A stretch of 64,000 nucleotides of DNA, taken from the NCBI GenBank assembly GCA_014925825.1, contig JACGCK010000117.1:62001-126000 (forward strand), given 5' to 3'. Below, in pieces: positions 33,798 to 47,215 of the stretch. The stretch is from Pholiota molesta (Eukaryota; Basidiomycota; Agaricomycetes; Agaricales; Strophariaceae). Position 1 is the first letter of the stretch, and every line of letters starts with the position of its first letter. A program made the position numbers and the translations under genes. Below the pieces are notes generated by a model that did not search any database, had not been told where the DNA came from, and saw only the letters and a list, made by a program, of their open reading frames with translations.

Positions 33798-35122
33798 CTA
33801 ATCCTCTTCGTCGCTACCATAATCCGCTAGGCCCAGCCCAGCCGTCGAAGGCGGGGGCGGGGCGCGCTGCTGTACCGGTGCCGCCCCATTCCGTTTCCGG
33901 ATCTCTGCGAAGTACTTCAGGCCCTCTAGCGTGTCGCTGCTCAGCAGCCCTGAGGGCTGAGGCGGCGCCTGCTGCTGCTCGGGCTGGGGCGACACCGACT
34001 CCTCACTCCGACCTTCATTTTCCGGCGACCCACCCTCTATTCTCCTCCTTTTCGCATCCGGTCTGCCATCTTCCATGTCCTGGTCCTCCCTCCCTCCTCG
34101 TCCTCTTCCACGCCCTCCTCGAGCGCCCGGACCGCGCGCATGGCGTCGACGATGCGCGGATCCATGCGGGCTTTTATGGCCTCTTGCCCCATGGTGACGA
34201 GGCGGCGCTTCTCCGCGACCTTCTGCACGGGGTTCGGGTCCTCCGTCGCCCAGCGGACGTTGAGGATCTCGTCGTTGTCGAGTGACTGGCACGCCATGGC
34301 TTCCTTGGCGAACTGCGCGTGGAACTCGGAGACGTAGGTGACGAAGGCGACGCTGCGGTATTGGAGGACGCGTACTGTGCGAAATCACGGTTAAATATCC
34401 TGCCCAGCAAAAGAAGTAAATAAAAGAAGAGAGAACGTACTCCGCTCGATGGTGCCCCACTCCCTGAAATGCCGCGTCACGACCTCCTCCGTCTCCTGCC
34501 CGTTCCCCGTCTCCTTGATCCGGCCCACGTACAGCGTGCGATTCTGGCGGTTGAAGCTGCCGACGCCGCCCATGTCGTCGCGGTAGTCCGCGAACTTGTC
34601 GCGCGCGAAGCAGTCCTTGGAGCTGTCCGGCATGGCACCCGTTGCATCGGGGAGCGTGTGCCGGTACTCGCACTCCCAGCCGTACGGGCAGCAGCCGCGC
34701 GCGAAGAAGAGGCAGGTGTATTGCATGCCCGTGGTGTTGGCGCGGGTGAGGCCCGAGTCGGTTTTGATGTGGCACCGTGTTTGGGATTTGACTTTGCTGT
34801 GGGTGCGGGTTAGAGGGTGTTGTGCGAAGGGGAGGGGGTGGACTTACTTGGAATAGCTGTCTTCGCGGTCGCCGCCTGCCCACTTGTTGTACCAGATGTC
34901 TGTATAGTTCAGTATTTTGTTTCTCGTCATAGACAATATGAACTACTCACTGTACTCTTTTCCTGTCTGAACCGCCTCTGTCTTTTCGACCTCGCCCGGC
35001 TTCACCTGCTTCCGCGCAGGCTTGAGCTTTTTCGGTGGCCGCGGCGCCTGGGGGATGGGTATTGGCTGAACTACCGTAACCTCACTAATCTCAGTCTCTG
35101 CTACGGCGACCGTCGAGCTCAT
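33798..35122 (-). CDS. CWC2: Pre-mRNA splicing factor Cwc2 (RBM22-like)
   Basis: Part of the Prp19-associated complex; it contacts U6 snRNA and helps form the spliceosome active site. Exons 35122-34951, 34899-34848, 34796-34441 and 34374-33798. Visible parts are the Torus module with IWYNKWAGGD and SQTRCHIKTDSG, the CCCH finger CLFFARGCCPYGWECEYRH, and an RRM with TLYVGRI and VAFVTYVSEFHAQFAKEA. After this come NVRWATEDPNP and a conserved C-terminal TLEGLKYFAEIRKRNG..DYGSDEED. One base is missing in a GGAGGGAGGG run at about 34085-34100; restoring it gives 1,158 nt, 385 residues. Its start faces MSM1 across 129 bp. Confidence 0.93.
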
Positions 35123-37741
<2,619 letters not shown>

Positions 37742-38066
37742 AAGTGAATTTTCGGTGCTTGGTATTTATGCTGTTTTATATCATTCATCCTATGGAGGCA
37801 ACCCGACTATTTGATGATGGGATCCCATTCAAGCAGTGGAATATGACAACGCGTCAGTCAGTTTTCCTCATTTTTGAATTCGCATTTCCGATTTTTTAAA
37901 AGAGGTGTTCGCGCCATCGATAATGCATCAATAAATCTACTGTATGATAAGTCCAAGAAGGTTGTATTCAACATCCATGTAGCCATCGTATAAAGGTCCA
38001 TTCGTCATAAGTTTAAAGGGAGCTCGTAAATCATTCGTGGTAAAGCAGGCAGGCCCAAGATCCGAA
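37742..38066. other. Convergent 3' regions of MSM1 and the four-helix membrane gene
   Basis: AT-rich, with poly(A)-signal-like AATAAA-type words (for example CAATAAATC near 37930). No gene seen. Confidence 0.4.
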
Positions 38067-38896
38067 CTACGCCTGCCCCGTCAAGGATGCCGTCTTGTCT
38101 CCTCCAGCGCAATTTGAAACATTGCTCCTCAGCCCATCAGGTGAGGCTGCAACGGAACGGCGGATGGACCAGACAGCGAACGCGGCTATGATATAGCATT
38201 CTTATCAGTATCCCCATTTTTTTTTTACTCATGATATAAGTAGAGTCGCACCGATGAAGCTCTGCACAATGCTCAGAGACCCTGCTGTAGCCCCGCTCCC
38301 ACACCACCCTTCTGCCTCGCCGTCGGAGTATCTTGTGGTACCGCAGTTATAGTGGACTTGCGACAAGATCATGATCCCCGCAGCTACCGCATTGCATTCG
38401 TGAGCTCGGTATGAACCAAATTGCGCTTATTGTGTGCCTACTCACCGAAGTATATCGGCACTAGGGGCAGGAACGAGTAATAGTGGGCGGACGCTTTTGT
38501 CAGGGCATGCGTTGATAATGGCCGATTGTTATAAATTAGCCTTTTAGATATAGTCAGTAGATGGGTTATGTAGGCGTGATAGAAGCTCAAATCGACGCAC
38601 AGAACGGTTGTCCAGATCCATGTGTAGAAGGAAGTAGCAGCGATGATAATCGCGAATTTCCCTAAGAACGGATGTCAAAATTTGGTTCTGCAGCGCTTGA
38701 GTCTTGGAGGCGTACTGACATTGATTAGGGGAAAAATCGCTAGTGATGGATAAGTATATCCCGAGTCCTTGGTTCATCAACGCCAGAGCGAGGGTCAAAC
38801 CTAGTAAGAGCAGTCGCCGTCAGGTATGTTCGAAACTTGGGAAGAAAAGGGAGTGGGTTTACTGTAGAAAGTCGTCCGTAATGTGAGATCAGACAT
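38067..38896 (-). CDS. Small four-helix membrane protein (MARVEL-like), spliced
   Basis: Visible only after splicing: exons 38896-38863, 38800-38720, 38661-38446, 38383-38252 and 38185-38067, all with GT..AG introns of 58-66 nt, give exactly 582 nt, 193 residues. Four hydrophobic segments can be drawn: LTLALALMNQGLGIYL, FAIIIAATSFYTWIWTTVL, YYSFLPLVPIYFAAGIMIL and SLSIVQSFIAAFAVW. The topology is like MARVEL-domain proteins of the plasma membrane, but the assignment rests on topology only. A TATA box (TATATAAAG) lies about 90 bp upstream. The polar C-terminus faces the cytosol if the N-terminus does. Confidence 0.65.
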
Positions 38897-38982
38897 GATA
38901 GATATGGCGGACCGAAGAGGTTGTAGGAGTCTGGATGGGATGCAGTCGCGTTGTAGAGAACGGAAGGATTAGATTCATGGCA

Positions 38983-38991
38983 CTTTATATA
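38983..38991 (-). promoter_or_regulatory. TATA box of the membrane-protein gene
   Basis: TATATAAAG on the minus strand, about 90 bp upstream of the ATG at 38896. Confidence 0.6.
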
Positions 38992-38996
38992 GGGTT

Positions 38997-40590
38997 GGAC
39001 TCCGCTGGCCATGCGAAATCTTGAAATTACGCGCAGCGTGCACCGCCTTCGTCTACTAGTGGCTACTAGTGGTGTCCTGGTCTTGTATGTAGGGTTCAAT
39101 AAATTACAGATGGAAATATGACTGATGCCATTGGAAAATCAGGGAAAATCGAGTCCCAACTGAGTTCGGTCGATGGGCTTGGTAGGCTTGGTCGGTGATG
39201 CCATGCGGGGTGTAGACGGAACACGAAATCAGCCTCCACACTGCACAGTGGCCTCCATCAACGCTATGCAAGGCGCAGGTGGATTTGAAGGCGGCATATG
39301 TTTGCGGTAGGCTGTACATGTTTTATGGCGCAGCTGTGCGCGCCTCTAGTATCGACTTGGCAGATGTTATTTGATGTTCATCCATGCAGTTCGTCGACGT
39401 TTGAAATAGACCCTTGCTACGCCACACCGGTGCCCAGACAATGCCCGCCTCGCGGAGCTTCGAAGTTTCATAGCCACATGAGCTCACATGAGTCGATGAG
39501 TCTAGCATTTCCGAAGGCGTCCTCGTTGAGGCTGGCTCGTAGACAAACGCATTTCCGATATGCAATCTATTTAGCGACAATAAGACGAATGACGACTTAC
39601 AGCTGAATATTCTCATATTCCCAGTTCGAATAATATCAGCATGAAGGTATGAGACTCGGATAATATTGAGAAGTTGGGCGCTTCTTCAATATTCAGAAAA
39701 AAACAAGTACTGGCTCCGAAGAGTCAAGACGGGAGCCCAAACGCCGGGTTTTACCGGATGGTAGAGCGCCGACGAAATATTTGATGGCGCCAAGCATCGA
39801 TGATCGCCAGACCAATCCTTCAAGTTCATCGACATCCATCCATCTCATCAGAATCCATTGGCCAATCTTTCCATCATAAACTGACTGGCCTTCCTTCTGA
39901 TAAAAGCTGAAATAGCAAGGAATCAAACGAAACAGGAAAGTTGCGGCGAAAATGCGAACCTAATGCTCTAGACCCAGCTTCTTGCAGTCGTGGCCACCAG
40001 GTGTATCTGAATTGGTGAAGATATCATTGATACTGGAAGCGTGAAAGGTGTTGTTGTCAGCGAGCCAGGCCTCCAAGAAGCGTTCCCATCCGATGTTGCA
40101 GGTCAACTGACAACTGAGGTAACCTCATGTAAGGTTGTCGTTGCTCCTGTCTCTCTTGCGGGCGATTCACTCCAACCAGTTTAGCCGCTAGCGCGCCACA
40201 GTGCATGTAGGTATTTACTTCTATTGTCCATTCCCAAAGATGTAGGAGTACTGACGGCTCCTCGTGACTCCGTCTAGAGATGGATATTGGGCACTTTCGC
40301 ATTCCCTCATCATTGCTCTCTAAAGCCCAAGCCTCAGGCCTATCACTCTGATGCATGTATTTCTAAGCTTGCGAAGCGGAGTGCTCTGTGGGCAGTGGGC
40401 TCGGCTCGCGGCCGAGAATTTGAGCCCATCCATTTACAAAAGATCTATTCGGTTCTGGGGTGATTTCATTTCCAACTTGGGAATATGGAAGGGTCACCGC
40501 ACACGCTACCGTTAGGCTGGCCGCGATTGGAAGTACAAGTCTCAGTCCAGGCTTGTATTTATATCCCCTCTCCATTCTCTCTTGACCTCT
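38997..40590. other. Uncertain region, possible decayed minus-strand gene
   Basis: A minus-strand TATA-like word (GGATATAAATAC, about 40553-40565) precedes minus frames at 40057-40356 (LWEWTIEVNTYMHCGALAAK) and 39693-39926 (GQWILMRWMDVDELEGLVW). These look protein-like, but I could not join them by convincing introns and recognise no domain. It may be a gene relic. Confidence 0.3.
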
Positions 40591-40593
40591 CTC

Positions 40594-40601
40594 TATAAGA
40601 C
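40594..40601 (+). promoter_or_regulatory. TATA box of the Ser/Thr/Pro-rich gene
   Basis: CTATAAGA, about 60 bp upstream of the ATG at 40659. Confidence 0.5.
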
Positions 40602-40658
40602 GGCAACACTACGAGCCAACTACGAGCCAACCTTTTGTCCTAGCACCAACGCCTCACT

Positions 40659-41385
40659 ATGTCGACCATCGCAATGCGCTTCAAATCTGTGTTCGTCCCT
40701 TCGACCAGACGCAATTCTCAGCCTACTTCGTCCATCCATTCCTCCTTCCCTACTTCTGAGCCCATAACACCTATATTGACACATCCGCCCTCTGAAGCGC
40801 AACCTGGACAAACATTTCCTTCTACTACTCCTAGGGCTAGCACTGGCAGTAGCACTATCTACTTCTCAGTAGAACAGCCGGACTCGACACACGACCACCG
40901 CCCCCGCGCAAACACTACGGGGCGTGCTACCCAAAGAACCCGTATTACATACTATGGGTCGAGCGCGCCTGGCTCGCCCCCAGGTCGCCCACCACGGGAA
41001 GTACGTATCAACCAAATCCAAGCGCGCTGTCGTACGTCAAGATGCCCGTTATCCCGGGTGTAAGTCCTAGGCTTGGTCTCTTGCTCGCGCTGTGCTGGAA
41101 TACGGATTTGACTGTTCCTATTTATAGTACTGCTTCTGATCCTTTCTGCGCCTCGTCGTTTTCATTTGCTGCTAGCACCGTTTCAGAAGGTTTTATGATA
41201 GGTGAGTGTCCGCCTACTTGAAGTTCTATGAAATGCTAATGAACGTTTCAATTGTGCTAGCTCTTTTTTCTTCTTTTTTCTTGTATATCGCTTTTGTGCA
41301 CCCGAATACCTCCGAATACCTGCAACCATGTACTTTTACTACATCGTCCAAGAATACAACCGCTACGAACTTTGACGTCGATTGA
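40659..41385 (+). CDS. Hypothetical Ser/Thr/Pro-rich protein
   Basis: Three exons (40659-41059, 41128-41201, 41261-41385) with GT..AG introns of 68 and 59 nt add up to 600 nt, 199 residues, in one frame. The first exon is rich in Ser, Thr, Pro and Arg (PTSSIHSSFPTSEPITPI, GSSAPGSPPGRPP). The last begins with a hydrophobic run (ALFSSFFLYIAFV) and then a Thr/Asn-rich tail. No known domain. A TATA box upstream supports transcription, but the protein is unsupported by homology, so the model is tentative. Confidence 0.4.
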
Positions 41386-42236
41386 GCTGCTAGTATTTTC
41401 GTTCTATCTGCCGAGCGCTCACTCTATGATCTATTTTCCCCAAAAAAAAAGTTCGTAAAGAGATGCGACGACGTAAAGAAAATATGGCCCTACTCGAACA
41501 GAACGGATGGCCCATCGCGCTATTCACTAATGACGACTGGGCGACATAAGACACTCATGAATGACGTCAAACTCGATCGATTATAAGTAGTCAGCCGGGC
41601 CATCTTCTGGTTTCCATCTGCAACTTGTCTATCTAAAACCAGCGCTGAATCCACCATGAAATTGAACGTAGGCAGCACCGCGACCAGCATTGTTCGAACG
41701 ACCTCCAAACCCCGTCGTCTCCGAGTCTCAGAAACGACATCAGAACTCCACACGGCCCAGAACTCCCATCACACGTCGAGTGACCCGCAGCATAAGGCCT
41801 TAATTTCTGAAACTTCTGATGATCAGAAGGATGCGCAGAGCCAGTCCGCCCAAATTTAATGTGGAGCTTGCATACGACTCGGAGGGAGGGATAAGGCTTC
41901 GTTGGGCGATTCATGTTAGGTGAGTTCAGTTTCAAATGTGCTGCCTACCGTCGCAATATCTGAGTGCCCACAGAGTCTAATCACGGTTATTTCGGACACG
42001 GTTATTTTGAACGGGGATAATGATAATGTACCAATAAATTATTGAAATTGTATATTGAAGCTTCGAGAGCGTTCTTACCCTTGCCCTCTGCAACCATTTC
42101 CTAAGTCCACTAAAATAAGCGCCCAATCACGACCTCCTTTTCTCCATGACGTCATCCTACGAATCGACTCCCCAGACATTTCACGTAATCCTCCTAACAC
42201 GTTGACGAGCACCTTTACGTCGTTTTTCTCTATCTT
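41386..42236. other. Intergenic, nothing recognised
   Basis: Short frames on both strands without domain, splice pattern or repeat. Possible promoter sequence for the 42273 gene at its right end. Confidence 0.4.
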
Positions 42237-42272
42237 ATGTTCATCAACCTCATCATCGACAGCCTCCTCCCA

Positions 42273-42659
42273 ATGCAATCCCGCCTCGCGTCTTCCATCC
42301 CGCGCGCCCGATGCGCTGCACCATCCCTGAAACGCGCCTCGCGCGGCTACGCCAACTCCCTCTCCCAGGACGCCGCCTCGACCTCGTCCAAGATCGACCC
42401 ATCAGCCACGGCCAAGGGGTCTGACCGCATGAAGGACCACCCGGTGGACATCTCGTCCGAGTACTTGCACGACGCCCGCCTGGCGCGCGCCAATGCGAAC
42501 AATTACAGCATCGATGCGGCGTCCCCGAATAACAGACCGGACCCCAGGGATAGGACGGGCGGCAACCCGGAGGGCATGGGTATGTTGGAGCAGGTCGGGA
42601 GTGCGTCGGCGACGGCGAAGTTCTTTGCGGATGGGGGGAAACAAGGGGTGAAGACGTAG
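42273..42659 (+). CDS. Small protein with mitochondrial-type presequence
   Basis: 128 codons from the ATG at 42273 (an in-frame ATG 36 bases upstream adds a hydrophobic lead). The N-terminus (QSRLASSIPRARCAAPSLKR) is rich in Arg, Ser and Ala and lacks acids, typical of a matrix-targeting presequence. The remainder is polar and Asp/Asn/Gly-rich, with SSEYLHDARLARANANNYS and a GGNPEGMGMLEQVGSAS block. No domain is recognised, although short proteins of this composition are common in agaricomycetes. No intron. Confidence 0.6.
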   Translation: MQSRLASSIPRARCAAPSLKRASRGYANSLSQDAASTSSKIDPSATAKGSDRMKDHPVDISSEYLHDARLARANANNYSIDAASPNNRPDPRDRTGGNPEGMGMLEQVGSASATAKFFADGGKQGVKT

Positions 42660-43571
42660 GTGAGTTGTTAGCTATGAATGTCGTGGGGGTACGAGACTCA
42701 TCGCCGAGTTTTGGATGTCATCAGTTAGTCCCCCGTAAATAAAACAACTATATTGAAGTACGTAGAGCTTGCGGTTTGTATGGCCTTTCAACTATCACGG
42801 TTTTGCCACCAAGTACGATGTATTATAATGGTCTCGCGGAAACCAGGCCCATAAGTATGACATGTCTCCAAGGCTCGAGTGGGCAAGAACGTTCCCAATA
42901 GAGATCAAGTATGAAGCGTTTTATTTTCCAGAACTTAGCCCTTGTTCTCTTCGTTAAGCAATGCATCGCCATGCACTGCAATTATGATGTGCGCCTACTA
43001 AAAGCATACTCTGCGACAGTGTTGAGATTGCACAGCTGCTAGAGTCATCGGTGTTATTTATGGACTTCAGCGAGAAAATCATTTAGTTGCAGACCCTGTG
43101 CATATCTTTTGCTGAGCAACACTGATAGGCAACACCGCAATAGTGTCCCGCGAAAAGCGTTTCTATGATTAGACACTTATCATTAAATTGGCATCTCCGC
43201 CGATACGCCGTTCAGACTTCATCCATTACCGTGTTGAGGTGACTTCAGAACACAACAACAGAGTACGTTACTCGCAACCCTGTCAATGACTGACCCACGC
43301 CCACCGAGTATCACTCAAAATAGGTACTGAGCTACTTCAAAAAAATGTTTCGCTCAACATTCAAATCTTATCTCGAGTCCTTGTATTGAAGATGACTCGA
43401 AATACAACGCCTCAACTAAGAATAGACATGACTGAATTCCGAAATCACTTTCGTCCTGGAATGGGCATTGGGATTTTCCCTGGCATATATAACAGCTGCC
43501 TCTCAGCCGACGGGGAGTCTGACTCAAATGCAAATCTGGTCTCCACTATCCTATACCTACCAGAATAACCA
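42660..43571. other. Intergenic; TATA-like word near the right end
   Basis: Nothing coding is seen. GGCATATATAACAG at about 43481-43494 lies about 85 bp before the ATG at 43572 and may be its TATA box. Confidence 0.4.
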
Positions 43572-44522
43572 ATGCTCATAGCAAACGGTTTCTGCTGCTC
43601 TCTTGTTGATGCTATAGATCACACGAGGGAGATAGAGCCTGATGCACGCATAGTCGAGACGAAAACATGGAATATGGCATCCACTTTCATAGGCGGACAA
43701 GCTAAACCAGAGGTGAGAAGCCTCAGAATGAGTACCAAACGCTTGAAATGTTTACCAACATGGTGCATTTTAGCCCCCCTTCGTCGTTGGTATCTATGTT
43801 GGACAGGAATCCAACGAGCATACCAAGACTCCAGCTAGAATGCATAAAGAAAGCGATTGCATGGTCTACGTCTTCAGAAACGGCGTTCCCCTCGCACAGC
43901 CAGTGCTGCTGAGCACCCTCCGTCAATCACCGATCCTGGTACAAAATGGCAAGGCTTCATCAAAAAGCTGTCTATCATCTGCAGCGCCCTCTGCATTGAC
44001 ATTCCATCAGACAGCCAACGGTCCTGATCACCGCTGGGCGAATCACAGACCAGTGGAACTTCTGTCTGAGCTGGAGGTCATCATCGTGGGTCCCTTCACG
44101 CCTCCGAAACCGATGATGGGTATTGCGGAATTTCCGATGTCAAGGCACCTTGCCCATTTCCGATTCACTTCTCTTCCTACTCGTGAGTCTATTTATAGAG
44201 TTCTTCTGAATATCTTATTCTGAATATCTTATTGATACTTCACGGTTGCAGAGGTTTTGGATATTAGGGGTATCGCGATCCTTCCTAAAGACTTCTGGGT
44301 ACATGAAAGGTCACTGTCTAAAGATTGGTTGCCCTTCACGCGGAAACCATCCAGTCGGAAGGAATCCCAGGTGAGCTACAGGTGAGAAGGATCGATGGAC
44401 TGTCAAAACAAAGACTCTATAATACCTGTTTATCGCCTTTCAATTGGCCGACTTTTGGCACTACATATATGCTTATAATCGCATTACAGACTTTCTCCTT
44501 CCTAAACATAAATAAAGTGTAG
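43572..44522 (+). CDS. Hypothetical protein, possibly DUF7918-like
   Basis: Exons 43572-43712, 43774-44182, 44252-44370 and perhaps 44490-44522 join in frame with GT..AG introns (61, 69 and 119 nt) to 233 residues. The first exon (NGFCCSLVDAIDHTREIE.. ) and start of the second (PPFVVGIYVGQESN) have the beta-rich layout of basidiomycete DUF7918 proteins. The third resembles the family's conserved end (FRFTSLPTQVLDIRGIAILPKDFW). Function of that family is unknown. The last tiny exon is weak; the alternative is readthrough to a stop just after 44370. Confidence 0.45.
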
Positions 44523-44822
44523 CGCAATGTAGCGAAAAATTATGTTTTTTTTATTAAAAAATGTTCAGTGGAATTGCTGCCCACCGTGTTCAGCGACAAA
44601 GTGAGAGAGCACAATGCAGAAGGCGGTTATTTTAATACTATGTACAAGCGTTAATGCAAGCCGCTGCAGGTCGCTGCTTCGAACGAAAGATCCACGTCCG
44701 CTCCTGTCCGCTCATCGAGGAAATGATTGGTCATCGGATTATCAACATATTACCAATGCGCATTCTGCTGGCGCCAACGATTTCAATCGCCAGCACGTAC
44801 TAGTATGAACCACCAGTCGAGG
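44523..44822. other. Spacer before MDR copy A
   Basis: AT-rich sequence with no gene. The promoter module shared by the three reductase paralogues starts at about 44823. Confidence 0.4.
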
Positions 44823-44934
44823 ACCTTAGTAATGTTTTGGAGGTATGTATCTATTGCGCCATCCGTTGAACAAAGTATTCACAATCGCGATGGTGTTTTA
44901 GGTGCTACGCATGCTATGGCTGGTTTCCTATAAA
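44823..44934 (+). promoter_or_regulatory. Promoter module of MDR copy A
   Basis: Contains CCTTAGTAATG, GAGGTATGTATCTAT and GCGCCATCCGTTG, shared with copy B (51318-51360) and partly with copy C (60771-60810, reverse). TATAAA is at 44929-44934, about 55 bp before the ATG. Confidence 0.6.
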
Positions 44935-44986
44935 GGTGGCGACATTAGGGCTTCCTATGGTAGCAGAATAAAGAATCCTCGACAAG

Positions 44987-46281
44987 ATGTCTAACATTCC
45001 TACCACCGCCAAAGCACTTCTCCTGCAGAAGAACGGAACCACCCCGTTCTTCATAGGCGACGTCCCAGTTCACAAGCCACAGCCAGGAGAGATCCTCATC
45101 AAGATTCACGCGACAACACTCAATCCAATCGATTGGAAGATACCCAAGTACGGCGTATTTTTGGACAAATTTCCGTTGGATAAATCCCCTGTCATTCTCG
45201 GAAACGACATAGCTGGGGAAGTGGTGGATCTTGGTGAAGGGGTGACGGACTTCAAGGTTGGCGACCGAGTGTACGTTCTTTGATATATTCGTTCGCGGGA
45301 AATTTTGGATACCTAACATACCCTTAGGTTTGGACAGGGGCACTTTGAAGGCACTCGCGGAACCTTCCAACAGTATATTATTGCACTCGCATCTACCACT
45401 GCAAAGGTACATCAAAACACCTCTCTTTATCTGGTCATTTCGAATCTCATAGTTCCTGTTAGATACCGTCCAGTATAACGTACGATGAAGCGGCGACCAT
45501 CCCTACGGTGCTTTCCGCAGCCTATGTTGGATTGTACAACCAGAACCCCTACGGACTCGGTATCGCTTCTCCTCTGTTAAACTCAAAGGGTGTGCGGAAG
45601 TACTCTGGAATCCCCATTCTGGTTTTCGGAGGCGCAAGCTCGGCAGGGCAAGCAGGTATGCAGGCTTCCTCCTACAATAAAATCAGCAAAACTAAATCAT
45701 GCACGTAGTATTACAACTAGCCCGCTTATCTGGCTTCTCGCCCATCATCACCACCGCATCACTGAAGCACACCGAGTGGCTCAAATCTCTCGGCGCCACC
45801 GACGTCCTGGACAGGCACCTCGACGCCGCCGCGCTCAGCGCCGAGGTCAAGAAGCTCAGCAAAGGCCAGCCCCTCAAATACGTCTACGACGCGATCTCGT
45901 CGCCCGAGACGCAGCAGGCGGGCCTCGGTCTCCTGGCGGACGGAGGGCAGATCGCCGTCCTTCTTGCGCCTGCTGTCGCGTCCGCTGCGTTGAGGACGGT
46001 GGTCCATGTGCTGGGCATACTAAGGGAGCCACCGAATATTTCGCTGCTTGAGACGCTTTACCATGACCACCTCTATAACCTTGTGAAAGATGGCGCTATC
46101 AAGGTGAGCTCATAATTCAGGTTCATGGGCAATATAAGCTGATTGGGACGCTTTGTAGCCCAACAATGTTGAAGTTTTACCGAATGGTCTTGCAGGAATA
46201 CCAGCAGGTCTCGACCGATTGGAGGCCGATCAGGTCTCCGGACTCAAGCTCGTCGCTCATCCTCAAGAAACTAATGTATAG
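44987..46281 (+). CDS. Medium-chain reductase (zinc-less alcohol dehydrogenase / enoyl reductase-like), copy A
   Basis: Exons 44987-45270, 45328-45406, 45463-45655, 45709-46103 and 46159-46281 give 357 residues. The GroES-like N-terminus (PTTAKALLLQK, GEILIKIHATTLNPIDWK, GNDIAGEVVDLGEGVTDFKVGDRV) is followed by a Rossmann domain with the NAD(P)-binding VFGGASSAGQAVLQLAR and later YVYDAISSPETQ. Catalytic-zinc cysteines are missing, as in quinone oxidoreductases and trans-acting enoyl reductases (ToxD/LovC type). It probably reduces an alpha,beta-unsaturated carbonyl with NADPH. Intron positions are identical in copies B and C, so the three arose by DNA duplication. No polyketide synthase is visible nearby. 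Confidence 0.85.
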
Positions 46282-46618
46282 ATATGTGGTAATTTGGTCA
46301 AGCATATACACGGATTATAAAATTTAAGGATTTTTTCATATCGCCTCTCTTTTCATTGCATTGGATATTCTTACATACAGTAAGTGTTTGCCTGAGCGGA
46401 GTAATGTCGAACTTAGAGCTCAATCAAGGCTTAATATATTATCACCGAATAAACCGAATCCGGGTCATTCATCAGTCTCGCTAAATCTGATCATCGGCGG
46501 CATTCTTGTTTGTAACCTTCCTTTCTGACTTTGAGATCATCATTGCACCTTCGGCTTGCGTCAATTGAGCAATCCTTTTGCTCAAAGCACTATAGTGGAT
46601 AACCAATAATACTTCAAC
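46282..46618. other. Spacer, nothing recognised
   Basis: AT-rich 3' region of MDR copy A and 5' region of the F-box gene. Confidence 0.4.
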
Positions 46619-47215
46619 ATGGAACTTGACGAGAACCAACAAGATTACAAAGTCGTGTCCTCCCTCGCATCCCACTTCGGGACGAACTATACACCCACCG
46701 ACGACGAACTCTTGGAGATCCATAACCTCCTCGTAGAGCCATCTGTCAGACTTTCGGAGCTGGAAGTCGAAATGGCTCGGAAGGCGGCTGAATACGACGC
46801 GATTGACGAAAAGCACGCGAAGCTCAAGCGACTGGTGGCCGACTATCGAGCGCTTGCATCCCCCATGCGCAGGCTGCCCGTCGACCTCCTCCGTGAGGTT
46901 TTCTACCACTGCCTTCCGACGGAGCACAACGCGATCATCAGCTACAAGGTGGCACCTGCGGTATTGACACACGTGTGTAGTGCCTGGCGCGCCGTCGCGC
47001 TTGCTACTCCAGTGCTCTGGGCCTCTTTTCACTTACCCGTGCCCCAGCCCATGAACGAAGATATGTTTTTCAGGTCAGATTTAGAGCGAGAGGTGTACCA
47101 AACGTCATTGATGGACACACTGTGGAAGCGGACTAGGGCAATGAAGGAATGGCTAGCGCGCTCTGGTGCATGCAGATTGAGCGTCTCGTTGTACGATATG
47201 CAGCATCCAAATTAT

